This document shows positions 23,983 to 34,352 of a stretch of 64,000 nucleotides of DNA, piece by piece (position 1 is the first letter of the stretch; each line of letters opens with the position of its first letter). The DNA is from Mycoplasmopsis bovis 8790 (lineage in GTDB: Bacteria; Bacillota_I; Bacilli_A; Mycoplasmatales; Metamycoplasmataceae). The stretch is taken from assembly GCF_005061465.1 (NCBI RefSeq), contig NZ_LAUS01000008.1, forward strand, positions 124,001-188,000, read 5' to 3'. The position numbers and the translations under genes are program-made. The notes below the pieces were generated by a model. That model had not been told where the DNA came from and did no database searches. It worked only from the letters and a program-made list of their open reading frames with translations.

Positions 23983-25479
23983 ATGAAAATTAAAAAACTT
24001 TTGTTAATTGCTCCTTTTGCTTCTACATCTATAGCTTTTGTTGCAGCTAGATGTGGCAAAGGCAATTCTGCAGTTCCTGAGATTATAAATACTGGTGCCA
24101 GCAGGATAGAAGTTCCGGCTGATGAAAATACTGAAACCAATTCAACAAGTACTCTTGAAAGTAGTGGTAGCACTAGTGAATCTTCATCAGCTGCAAACAC
24201 CACTAATTCAACTACTACTAGTGATGACAATAAACAAGAAGCACCTAAGAACAATGAATCGAATTCCCAAACTTCATCAAACGTAGAAGAAAGAATTGAT
24301 AACAACACATATACACTAAATAATATGAATGATATGCCGCAAAGAGATGAACCGAAGGCAAAAGAAAACATTATGGAGACTCCTTCAATTTCATCTGAAG
24401 AAGCTAAAAAATACCAGAAAAAGATTGAAAATATTTGAAAAAAACATAAATATGGCTTCGCTAGTTTTCATACATTTGATGATGTGCTCAATCAATTAAA
24501 AGTTTATGTGGGGGAGGATATTGCTAAATTTCTTTTATTGGCAGACAAAAACAAATCTAAAGATTTTATTAGCAAAGAAAATCCTAAGAAGACTATAGAA
24601 TTGAAAATAGGTGATGAAAACTTTACACTAAAATTTGGAGACATTCAATCTTTTGTTCCAACAATTTATTCATTCAAGGGCAAAGAAAATGAAGAGCATT
24701 TCTTTAGTGACAAAAATATAAATAAACTTGAGGTTGATGATTCTAAAAAAATAATAATTAAGCAACTTGGATACTACAAGTCAGATAATGGCGAATCCAT
24801 TATTATGGTTACCGTTCCTAAAAATACTGTAAAAGTGCCTGACAAATTACCATTGAAAATAAATTCTCTGTTTGAGGCATTTAAAGGATTAAAAACAGAC
24901 AAGGTTGAAAATTTAGATCTATGAGATATTAAAAATGTTACTAATTTAACATCAACATTTGTTGAGGCACATAACTTTAACCAGTCATTGGAAAATTGAA
25001 ATACCATAAATGTTACAAATATGACATCAACGTTTTCAGCTGCTACAAAATTCAACGGATCTTTAAAGAACTGAAAAACTGACAATGTCAAATCAATGTA
25101 TTCAATGTTCGCTGGTGCCGAAAATTTTAATCAGGATATAAACCATTGAAACGTTAAAAAAGTTGATGATATGACAGATATGTTTTGGGGCGCCAAATCA
25201 TTTAATAAACCGCTAGACAAGTGAGATGTTTCAAATGTTACATCTATGTACAGAATGTTCTCTGAGGCCGAAAGTTTTAATCAAGACATCAGTAAGTGAA
25301 AGGTAAAAAAAGTTGAGTCAATGTATGGCATGTTTGGAGGAGCAAAATCATTTGATCAAAACATTAGTGGATGAGAACTTCATCATAACGTGAACCATCA
25401 ATTTTTTACCAATGAGAGCTCTAAGCTCTCAGAATCTAATAAGCCTGCCAAATTTAAAAAACCTGCATCAGCTAAATAA
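23983..25479 (+). CDS. DUF285 (BspA-like) repeat surface lipoprotein
   Basis: 498 residues from the ATG at 23983, after an AAGGA ribosome site; an earlier in-frame start at 23929 has none and would bury the signal peptide. The signal is MKIKKLLLIAPF leading to FVAARC, with lipidated Cys at 24. Residues about 30-130 form a Ser/Thr/Asn-rich flexible linker. A globular part follows, and residues 314-463 consist of six 25-residue repeats of the type W-x-V-x-NVT-x-M-x-x-MF-x-x-A-x-x-FNQ-x-I. These are DUF285 repeats, a leucine-rich-repeat-like surface fold in mycoplasmas. It is probably exposed to the host and variable in repeat number (inference). Confidence 0.87.
24922..25371 (+). repeat. Six tandem 75-bp (25-residue) DUF285 repeats
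   Basis: The coding repeat is exactly 450 bases, or 6 x 75. Each unit begins with a Trp codon, and all six are TGA. Units are diverged at DNA level but keep Trp1, NV(T/K), Met, F and the FN/FD position. Confidence 0.85.
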
Positions 25480-25567
25480 TAATCTCTAGTAATTGATCAT
25501 AAAATGTTTTAGCTTGTAAAACTATCGTTGGAAAACCTCAAAAATAATGGATTAACCTTGTTCAATA

Positions 25568-25573
25568 TATAAT
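25568..25573 (+). promoter_or_regulatory. -10 box of the S41-like lipoprotein gene
   Basis: TATAAT lies 15 bases before the ATG at 25588, leaving a leader of only about 8 bases, with AAGGA overlapping it. No -35 match is seen. The rest of the 25480-25587 gap shows no terminator. Confidence 0.45.
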
Positions 25574-25587
25574 TGTAAGGACTATAA

Positions 25588-27453
25588 ATGAAAAAGCGTC
25601 TTGGATTCCTTTTGACAACAGGCTTATTAGCACCAACAGTCAGTTGCACTAATCAAATCATTAATGCTCAAAATAGCAATCACACAACAACTAGCTTTCC
25701 AAAAGCTAATGAAAATCAAAATAAAGCAAAAAATGCTAACGAAAATGACGATAAAAATAATTCAAAGTCTGTTAATTCAAAAAATACAAAAGATGCTAAT
25801 CGCCAACCTGATAAACTTCATTTTGAAAAAGAGTCTGTAACTCAAGCCCAAATTCTTTCTCCGACTTTCAAAAAGGCAAGTTATCAAATAAAATCTTTAG
25901 ATTGATATATCAATCCTAAAATTAGTAAAATTGACTTCTACAATATTGATGGCATAAATTATGTTTCAATTGATGATTTTTTGAAAATTTCAGATGGCAT
26001 AATTGATATTGACAAAAGTTATCACAATGTTAATTACCAGTCCAAATTTTATAACCTGCACAAGAAAATTGATTGATTTTATAAAGATAATATTTTTACC
26101 ATTAACTCTATAAATAAATATAATTCGGCTTCTGATAACTCTCTATTGAATATAACACATTCTCTTAAGTTTGATTATCAAAATCAACAGTTAACTTTAT
26201 CAAGCTATGAGTTTTTAGACTCTATATTGCCAATAGAAAGTGAGCACAATTTAAGATTCATCATTCAAAATGAATCTCTTATTAATGACAATCCTGTTGT
26301 TATAGATTTAAAAAAATATGGTCTTAAAATGGAAATGGTTAATGGAAAAATTTTGCTTCCATTTGCTGTTTTAAATCAGCTAATTTTGGCTGAATCATCT
26401 TATCAGTTCTACTTTAATAATAATGAACTATTAGTATTTAGTTTTTATGAATTGCACAATCCAGAAAACTTAGAGTATAGAAAAAAGTTAAGTGGTGCCA
26501 AGTTAAATAAAGAGCTCTCAAGAGAATTAAAAGAGTTTCAATTTAAATTCTTGCATTTCCTTTTTGATAACTTCTATGGGATAAAAGATAAAGATGAAAA
26601 TTGAGCTTTGAAACTTTTGGAAAAACATAAAATACATTTATTGGAATCAGACGAAGAACACTATAAAACAGTCCATAAAATCATAAACAGTTTGGATGAT
26701 TTACACACAAAATTGTTTATGAACGGATACAATCAAAACGAAACCCAATATGATGATTTAAACAATGAGTATAATGACACAAACAGAATAAAAGAATACT
26801 GAAAGCTATATTTTCAATTCAGGAAAATGGCTTCGAGACCAACAAATGATTTCATTACAACAACACTAACGCCTGACAATAAGACATTAATTGTGCGTTT
26901 TGATGCGCTTATAAATGGAATTACAGACTATCTTAGTCCTATACTTGATGAGTATAAATCTATGGGAGTAACTAATGTTGTTTTAGATTTTTCTCATATG
27001 CTTGGCGGATCATTATATGCTGTGTTTGAGCTTATGGGCTTTCTAACCGATAAACCTTTTGATTACAAGTTAATTAATCCACAATCAGGTTCTAAAAAAG
27101 CTATACAAATTCAGGTTAAAACATTCAAAAAGGATTTTAAGTTTTTCCTCTTAACTTCACCAATAACATATTCTTCAGGCAATTTATTTACTGGTATTAT
27201 TAAAGATAATAAGATTGCTAAAATAATGGGCTTTAAAACAGCTGGTGGTGCTTCATACTTAAAAATGTCTGTTTTTCCTACGGGCAATATAACAGTTTTA
27301 AGTAGTAACAATGTTTTTGCTAATAAAAAATTTGATAGCTATGAAAACGGCGTTAGCCCTGACATTCAATTTCCTAAAAACAGCGATGGATCTAATGATT
27401 ATGAAAAGTTATTTGATGCTTCCTTTATTCAAGATAAAGTAAACAAAAATTAA
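25588..27453 (+). CDS. Lipoprotein with S41-like (tail-specific) protease domain
   Basis: 621 residues. The signal MKKRLGFLLTTGLLAPTVSC puts the lipidated Cys at 20, and an Asn/Lys-rich linker follows to about residue 75. The C-terminal region (about 420-620) has S41 features: FSHMLGGSLYAV after a beta strand, the TYSSGN loop with candidate nucleophile Ser529/530, and FKTAGG with candidate general base Lys550. The Ser-Lys spacing is near 20, slightly shorter than the 25 of CtpA/Tsp. No PDZ domain is obvious. The likely role is cleavage of peptides or proteins outside the membrane. It follows the DUF285 lipoprotein with its own -10 box. Confidence 0.78.
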
Positions 27454-27475
27454 CATATATGGCTATTTTAAAGAT

Positions 27476-27508
27476 ACAAAAAATCAGGAAACCCTGATTT
27501 TATTTTTT
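27476..27508. terminator. Bidirectional terminator between convergent genes
   Basis: The stem AAATCAGG/CCTGATTT (27481-27488 with 27493-27500) has an AAAC loop, with A-rich sequence on the left and a T run on the right, so it can serve both strands. The minus-strand kinase gene stops at its edge (27500). Confidence 0.8.
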
Positions 27509-28153
27509 GCTTTTTAAGTAATTTGCAATTGCAACTGTTCCTTCAGATAAAACCTTAGAATTGCTTTTATTATTTGAATCTATTATTGCATAAGGTATAT
27601 TGTATTTTGACACCAAGTCAATAAAAGTGCTTTTGTAAATGCTGAGCAAGTGCTTAAAATATTCTTCATTTGCATAAAAGTTGTCAATTTCAACTTTTCT
27701 GCCTCTTTGAAATATTCTTTGCTTGAAAGTTTCTCAGTTGATATCTATAAAAAGAGCAAAGTCTGGATTGCACCTCGAATCATAAATGTGTGCAAAAAGT
27801 TTGTCAAATGCTTCAAAATATTTTTTATTCTTTTTACCCAAAGTGGCTTTTGCAAAAATATAGTGTTCTAAAATAAATCTGTCTAAAAATATATGATCTT
27901 CTAGAATGTTGTGATTTTTTAGAAATTCTTCTTTGTGTTTATAAAATGAATCAGTTAAAGACTCTATTAAAAACGACTGAAAAGCAATATCGGTGTTAGG
28001 TTGTTTTTCATAACACCATTTTAAGAATGTATTAAATACAGGATCGTCTTCACTAAATTCTTCAATAAAGATTGAATTAGGATAATAGTCACTTAGTTTT
28101 TTAACTAATGTACTTTTGCCACTGCTTATCATTCCACTTATGCCAATTATCAT
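27500..28153 (-). CDS. Deoxynucleoside kinase (dAK/dGK family), copy 1
   Basis: 217 residues, continuous through TGA to the TAA at 27500. The P-loop GMISSGKST lies at residues 6-14. IFIEEF follows, and the LDRFILEHYIFA segment is the DRS-like motif of the deoxyribonucleoside kinase family; an Arg-rich RGRKV-type lid lies near residue 150. It phosphorylates a purine or pyrimidine deoxynucleoside for dNTP salvage. The start is one base past the stop of the upstream paralogue, so both share one mRNA. Substrate specificity cannot be told from sequence. Confidence 0.88.
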
Positions 28154-28154
28154 T

Positions 28155-28817
28155 TTAGCCTCTTTTAAAAGTGTTTTTGTGATTTGAGATAATTTCTAAA
28201 GCTTTTTCAAAGACTTCATCTTCATTCAAGTTGTCAGTTTCAATGATTTTATATTCTAAATTAAATTTTTCAGCTTGTTTTATAAACAAATCTTTATATA
28301 AATTGTAAAGAGTCTTAAAGTACTCTTCATTGGCATAGAAATTATCAATTTCCACTTGTCTTCCACGCTCAAAGATTCTTTTAAGAAATGTTTCTCAACT
28401 CATATCTAAGTAAATAGCAATATCAGGAGTTTCATCCTTGGTGATTAAATGAGTAAATAAAGCATCATAACCATCTAAATAATTTTGACCTTTAGGTCTT
28501 AAATTTACATTTGCAAATATGTAGTGCTCAATGCTAAAACGATCTAGAAAAATGTGATCAGTGTGTCAATCTTTATTTAGTTTGTTAAACTCGTTAATTA
28601 ATTCACTTAATTTAGTTGTATGATTCTCCACCACATATGATTGAAAGCCAATAGTTAAGTTCGGTTGTTTTTCATATAGTCATTTTAAAAATGTATTAAA
28701 CACTTCACTATCTTCATCATATTCTTTAAGCATTAATGAAGTATTAAAATGCTTGTGTAATTTTGCTGTTAGTGTGCTTTTACCACTGCTTATCATTCCG
28801 CTTATTCCTATTAGCAT
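28155..28817 (-). CDS. Deoxynucleoside kinase (dAK/dGK family), copy 2
   Basis: 220 residues from ATG at 28817, with AAGGAG six bases upstream. It is clearly paralogous to copy 1: the P-loop GMISSGKSTL, FNTFLKWLYEKQPN, HIFLDRFSIEHYIFA and FERGRQVEIDNFYANEEY segments match closely. The KIIETD segment and acidic C-terminus differ. Having two adjacent copies suggests complementary substrates, such as dA and dG, as is known for paired kinases in other bacteria; that is inference. Both genes sit downstream of a leader containing a strong hairpin. Confidence 0.88.
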
Positions 28818-29060
28818 ATCATTCTCCTTATAATTTTAAAAAAACATAATTATTTTACATATTTTAAGTACTTAAAAAAGCCAAAAAATTAAAGTATCAG
28901 AGCCGGTATAGAAAAAGAAAAAAACTTTTTCATTTTTGGCTTTATATGCCTGTAAAACAAGGTTTTTTGGCTGTTTTGCATATACACTATAACACTCATT
29001 AAGTTTTTTATTATTTAAATTCTACAATGCCTGTTTTATAGTACTTCAAGGATTAAATAA
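28818..29060. other. Non-coding leader region with long hairpin upstream of kinases
   Basis: No gene fits this gap. A perfect 11-bp inverted repeat (28877-28887 AAAGCCAAAAA with 28933-28943) encloses 45 bases. On the minus strand it ends in a T run, as an attenuator would. Further out, 28990-29000 gives a TATAGT -10-like box on the minus strand. The arrangement suggests a structured leader for the kinase operon. Confidence 0.4.
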
Positions 29061-29089
29061 ATCAGCTCAGTTTTTTCCTCTGAGCTGAT
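29061..29089 (-). terminator. Terminator of the nucleoside ABC transporter operon
   Basis: A perfect 10-bp stem ATCAGCTCAG/CTGAGCTGAT with a 9-base loop lies 17 bases past the permease stop and is followed on the minus strand by TTTATTT. Confidence 0.8.
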
Positions 29090-29105
29090 AATAATCTGTG
29101 GTTAA

Positions 29106-30083
29106 TTATCTCTTAGACTTATCATAATTTATACCAGAAGCAGCTGGGCCAGGGGCCAGACCACTAAAGGCCATAATCGAAATAAGTGTAAGAACATATG
29201 GAATAGCTTTAATTAGTTCACCAAATTTTTGTACTTTGTCTTTTGTTTCAACAGTAACAACCTTGTCGAATTCAACACTAAGTAATCATGCACCCATTTG
29301 TTGGAAGAATCCAAAGAATAAGGCACAAACAGGAACAATTAAGACGTTTCAGTGAGACATAATCATAATTGCTAAGGCAAGGAAACCAAAACCGTTAGTT
29401 TGACCAGTAAATGGTAATTTTTGGGCAAACACACCACCTGCCATTCCTGCTATACATCCAGAAATAACAATTCCTGTTCATTTGTATTTGTAAACATTAA
29501 TACCAGCTACGTCAACAGCTTGTGGATTTTCACCAACTGCTTTGAAACGTAAACCCCATTTTGTTTTGTTTAGAGCAAACCATGAAATAACTACAACAGC
29601 AATTAGTAAGAATAATTTAAAGCTTAAAATGTTTCCAAAATTGTTGTAGTTAGTGCTTAATGCAAGCTCTTTAACAGTATGATCAATTTGTTTGTGTGGA
29701 TTACCTAAAAGAGAAGGGTTCATGATAGCAGCACAAATACCAACTGATAAAAGGTTTAATGCAACACCGGTAATTGTGTGTTCAGCCTTTAGTTTTATTG
29801 TTGCTAAACCTAGCAATAGTGAAAATAATGAGCCAAATAAAGCAGCAAATATAAGTGAGATTATCTCGAGACCGGGCACATCTAAATTAAGACCGCTAAT
29901 TCTTCCACCACTTGTAAAAAGGGTTGAAGTAATACAGTATCCAAGTGCACCGACTGACATTGTACCTTCGATTGCAATATTAACTGTTCCTGATCTTTCA
30001 GCAAATATTCCGGCAATAGCTGCTAGTCCAAGAACACAGGCGAAGAATAATGTTTCGTTAGTTATAAATGCTATACTTTCCAT
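29106..30083 (-). CDS. BMP-type nucleoside ABC transporter permease, second subunit
   Basis: 325 residues from ATG at 30083, with AGGAGG upstream; the stop is TAA at 29106. The N-terminal part has AGIFAERSGTVNIAIEGTM, the hallmark of the second permease of BMP/ribose-type transporters (RnsD, NupQ, YufQ). About eight to nine membrane helices are present, with a cytoplasmic FKAVGENPQAVDVAGINVYKYK loop that contacts the ATPase. It probably transports nucleosides, given the ATPase and BMP-type lipoprotein nearby. Its start overlaps the upstream permease stop by one base. Confidence 0.9.
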
Positions 30084-32071
30084 TAATTACCTCCTGTTAC
30101 TACAGATTCTATTGCTTTAATTTTTTCTTTATATTGATGGAACAAGTCTTGATTTATGCTGATGCTTGAATTTTCATCGCCAGAAACGTTTTTAACTTCA
30201 ATTCCTTTATATGAATCTAATAAGTCTTTTTTGTAAGCAGCATAACTGGCTTTAATTTGAGCAAGTTCTTCTTGCGATTTTGTTAGCTCGGCACTTAATT
30301 TATTAACTAATTCAGCATCATTTTGTGCTTGAGCACTTTTTAGTTGTTTGTGAAGATCCTTAATCGTTTGTTTTTTATCTTCATAAAGATAAAATAGCTC
30401 ATTTTTGAATTGCTCTAAATTATGTTCTTTGACTATTTTATAGTGCTTTTGGTCATATAATCCTTGAGCAAAAATTAATCTTGATTCAATAAATAAATAA
30501 TTGTCTAGCAATTCTTCTTGTATCTTTTTAAGTTCGATTTTCAATTGAGTTAGCTTAACGTTTTTAAGATTCTTGATATCTTTAATGTCAAAGTAACCAT
30601 ATCTTGATAATTCTTGATTAAGTGCAACTTTATCTTTAGCTAACTTTTGGAAAATTTTCTCTATCTCGTTGTTCGATAATTTCTTATCTAACTTTTTGTC
30701 AGTACCTTGTTTAACTTTAATTAAAGCTTCATTTTCTATCTCTCTAATTTTGCTCTTAATTTCTTTGTATTTTGGTTTATTTTCTGTATACACTTTATGA
30801 GCTTCAATAAGAAGTAATTTAGTGTTTTCCTTAACTGCTTTAACTTTTTCTTTATAGGTTTGATAATGCCATTTGTACTCTTTTTGAGTCAGCAAAGAAA
30901 TTCATAACCTAAATTTCCGAATAGGCCTAAAATTAGTAAACATTAAGGCAAGTGCTGACGTGAATATAATAACACCAACAACTAGATCAATACCACCTTC
31001 TTTAACACCGCTTGTTGAGTAAAAACTAATTAATTCAATTCTAGAAAACTCTAGCATCGTGTAGAAAACAGATGAGAAAAGAATTCCTATTGGCGAGTTA
31101 ATACCAATTAATGATATAGCTATCGTGTCAAAACCTAGTGGTAGCGGACTGGAAAGCGTTATAACATCATACTGCTTAGCTTTAAAGACAAAGTGAATAA
31201 ATCCTGCAAGTCCAGCTAGTGCACCAGAAAAGCCCATTGATAAAACAGTTGTTAATTTTTGGTTAACACCAGCATATGAACTAGCGTCTTTATTAAGTCC
31301 GTTCATTTTGATTTTGTAACCTAAAGAGGTAAATGCAAAAATCATATATAAAGTTAATGACACAAATGCTACTAATACCATTCCAAAAATTCAGAATGAA
31401 CTTTTGTCAAAAAATCCACCTGAAATGTTAATAGGGGCCGAACCAGTTGATGCATTTTTAAACACAAAGCTGTTGTTAAATGGTGATTTAGAACCAAATA
31501 TAAAACTGCCAATATAAACAGCCACTCAGTTAAGCAAAATAGTTGAAACAACTTCATGGATGTTGAAAAATGCTTTACATAATCCAGCTATTGCAGCATA
31601 TAAAAATCCTATAATAATTGAAAGCAGCATTATTAAGAACACTAACCCTTGGTTTTTAATAGCACCATTACTTTCAATTACATTGCTTTGGTTTATTAAT
31701 GCTAAACAAATAACGCCTGAAAGCGACATTTGTCCAGCAACCCCAATGTTGAATAGCCCTGTTTTAAAGGAGAATCCGACACCAATTGATGCGAGTGAGT
31801 AAATGATAAATATATAAACTCAGTCAATGTTTCCTTTAGTTGCTGTTGCATTGAAAACTTGGGCAAAGAACTCAAATGGATTAGTTTGGAAAAATACTAA
31901 AAGCACAATGCTTGAGACAAAAATTCCAAATACAACTGATCAAATTGAGTTATATGCCTTTCTTCTTGTAGAAACAGCACTATCAGCATTTACACCTTTT
32001 TTAACCTTGCTTCAGAAATTTCTAAAGAATGATAAAACAGGGTTTTGTTGTTTTTCAGCACTCTTATTCAT
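30083..32071 (-). CDS. BMP-type nucleoside ABC transporter permease, first subunit, with coiled-coil tail
   Basis: 662 residues from ATG at 32071, with AAGGAGAG upstream. The first 390 residues are a multi-helix permease, including NIGVAGQMSLSG, KAFFNIHEVVSTILLNW and IGINSPIG. The frame then runs without a stop through a TGA Trp codon at 30902-30904 into about 270 residues of Lys/Glu/Gln-rich sequence with heptad character and no membrane segment. The sidedness of the tail is not settled; after the last helix it would be cytoplasmic if the C-terminus is inside. Other BMP permeases end near 350 residues, so this tail is an unusual fusion. The stop overlaps the next start (TAATG). Confidence 0.85.
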
Positions 32072-33668
32072 TGCCCTCTCCTTCTGTTTCATCATCCTTG
32101 TTTGATGCAGCCATTAATAAACCGATCTCGGTTCTATTAAATTGTGCTGCAGGTTTAAGATCTAATATTCTGCCATCATTAATAACAGCAATTGTGTCAG
32201 CTAAAGCTAAAATTTCATCAAGCTCATATGAAATTAATAATATAGCTTTGCCTGCCTGTTTTTCTAAGAGAATTTTCTTATGGATTAAGTCAATTGCTCC
32301 AACGTCAAGTCCTCTGGTTGGTTGTACTATCACAAGTAAATTATGATCAGTGCTCATTTCTCTACCAACAATTGCTTTTTGTTGGTTACCACCAGAAAGC
32401 GATCTAGCCAAGGAATTACCGTGGTTAGTACCTCTAACATCAAAGTTAGCAACAATATTTTGGAACAATTCTTCTTTTTTGTTGGCTTTAATAAAACCAA
32501 ATGGTGCATAAGTTTTATCATTTAGCAATCTTAAAATAGAGTTATCTCTGATACTAAAGTCTAAAACTAGTCCATGCTTGTGTCTATCACCTGGCACAAT
32601 GTTAATTTTGGCTGCTCTGTTCTTTTTATCAACACTTCAGTTGGTAATATTAAACTCAGCAACTGATTTTGGATTACTTGAATCAAAATCAGGATTTTTA
32701 ATTTTAATTTCACCACGTGTAGGTTTAACTAAGCCCGCTAAAACATATTCTAATGTTTCTTGACCATTGCCCTCAACGCCAGCTATTGCCAAAATTTCGC
32801 CTGGGTGAACTTTAAATGACACATCTTTTAGAGAAACTGAATCTCTAGTTTTCTTAGTTGAAACATTTTCAAATGAGATAAGCTCCGGTTTATCATAACT
32901 ATCAAATAATGCAGTATTTTTTGTTTCGACAACTTTTTGACCAACCATAGCCTCAGCTAGCTGTGGAATAGACGTTTTGGATACATCATATGTTCCAATA
33001 ACTTTTCCTTTTCTTAAAACAGTTGCTTCATCTGCAACTTGCTTAACTTCGTTGAGTTTATGAGAAATAAAAATGATGGTTTTGCCGTTTTCCTTAAACA
33101 CTTGCATTGTTTTAAGTAAACCTTGAATTTCTTGGTCTGTTAAAACAGCTGTAGGTTCATCAAAAATCAAAATTTCAGCATCACGATAAAGCATCTTCAT
33201 AATCTCAACTTTTTGTTGAGTTGCCACAGTTGCTTTAGATGTTTTTTGGTTTAGATTAAAGTGTAAATCATATAGCTCTTGAATGCTTTTAATTTTAGCT
33301 TTAGCTAACTTAAGATCCAAGGTGCCCATCGAATAGTTGTAAGTAAACTCTGAACCCATAATTACATTTTGTAAATTAGTATAAGCTGCGACTAATTTAA
33401 AATGTTGGTGAACCATACCAATACCTATTTCATTAGCTTGGTTAGGGTTCTTAACAATTACTGATTTACCATTAATTTTGACTGACCCTTCAGTTGGTTC
33501 ATATAAGCCAAACAAAATTGATGTTAGCGTACTTTTGCCAGCACCATTTTCACCAATAAGCGCGTGAATTGAGCCTTTTTTAACTTTGAAAGTAACATCA
33601 TCATTAGCTCTTATACCAACAAAGTCTTTAGTAACATGCTCAAATTCAACGGCATATTCATGCTCCAT
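32064..33668 (-). CDS. BMP-type nucleoside ABC transporter ATP-binding protein (two ABC domains)
   Basis: 534 residues from ATG at 33668, with AAGGGGG upstream; an in-frame start at 33710 has no ribosome site. The first ABC domain has Walker A GENGAGKST and Walker B ILIFDEPTAVL; its signature is degenerate. The second has GVEGNGQE in place of Walker A, signature LSGGNQQKA, and a Walker-B-like LLVIVQPTRGLD in which the catalytic Glu is replaced by Gln. This asymmetry is typical of RbsA/RnsB/NupO proteins. It energises the two downstream permeases; its last 8 bases overlap the next gene. Confidence 0.92.
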
Positions 33669-33781
33669 AAAACCCCCTTTCTTGTATAAAATATATTTAA
33701 GTAAATACAACTTAATTATATATAAATGTTTATTGATGATAGCCTTTGGAATGCTAAATTCAGTAATTAGTAAGGGAATTT

Positions 33782-34231
33782 ATGAATAAAAATATAAAGT
33801 TAATGAATATTGATATCAAAAAATTAGAAAAACTAGCTTCGTATAATCAAAATAAAAAATTTAGAATTCTTATAATATTTTTTCTTGGCTTTCTAACTCT
33901 TTTAACTTTTTTTATGATTATGTTTGCCCTAGTTTATTCTAAGCAAAAAACTTTGCTTATTACTTTTAGTGTAGTGGCATCACTGAGTCTTTTACTGCTT
34001 GTGTTTTTAATTGGCCCATTTTGCACACTTTTAGCATCAAGTAAATGAATGAATTTTTTAATGAACAAAAAGCCTGGGGAAAATATTTGAAGTAAATATC
34101 ATCCTGGCAACTTATCGATCATATTTAACTTATTTATAGGTATTTTAGTATTTAATATGCTTAATGGTAAAGCGATGAAAATAACTAAAAATGAGAGAAA
34201 AGTTATAGAGTCGGTTTTACTATTTCATTAG
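33782..34231 (+). CDS. Small membrane protein of unknown function
   Basis: 149 residues from the ATG at 33782; AAGGGA lies upstream. It has two strong membrane helices (IIFFLGFLTLLTFFMIMFALVY and LLITFSVVASLSLLLLVFLIGPF) and a third weaker one near the C-terminus (LSIIFNLFIGILVFNML), with basic ends. One or more Trp codons are TGA. The gene is divergent from the nucleoside transporter operon and lies just before the P48-like lipoprotein gene. No family is recognised. Confidence 0.68.
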
Positions 34232-34277
34232 TTTAATTTGCCTGTTTCACACCGCTATAGGCAAATATTAAATTTAA

Positions 34278-34283
34278 TATAAT
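34278..34283 (+). promoter_or_regulatory. -10 box of the P48-like lipoprotein gene
   Basis: TATAAT lies 69 bases before the ATG. Just upstream is an imperfect inverted repeat (TTTGCCT at about 34237-34243 with AGGCAAA at 34259-34265), which could be the terminator of the small membrane protein gene or an operator. Confidence 0.5.
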
Positions 34284-34352
34284 ATATATGGTTTAAAAAC
34301 TAAACTAGGAAATTTAATTTTTGAACTTTATATATTTGAATTAGGGATCAAA

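Noticed and set aside
23850-24371. 173-codon minus-strand ORF
   Set aside because: It is antisense to the signal peptide and linker of the DUF285 lipoprotein; composition is that of a shadow of Ser/Thr/Asn-rich codons.
28818-29105. Purine or 2'-deoxyguanosine riboswitch upstream of nucleoside genes
   Set aside because: The conserved core sequences of purine riboswitches are not present; only a simple long hairpin is seen.
30083-30895. Separate 270-residue coiled-coil gene
   Set aside because: The upstream permease frame enters it through a TGA Trp codon without a stop, and the supposed start is a non-ATG codon with no ribosome site.
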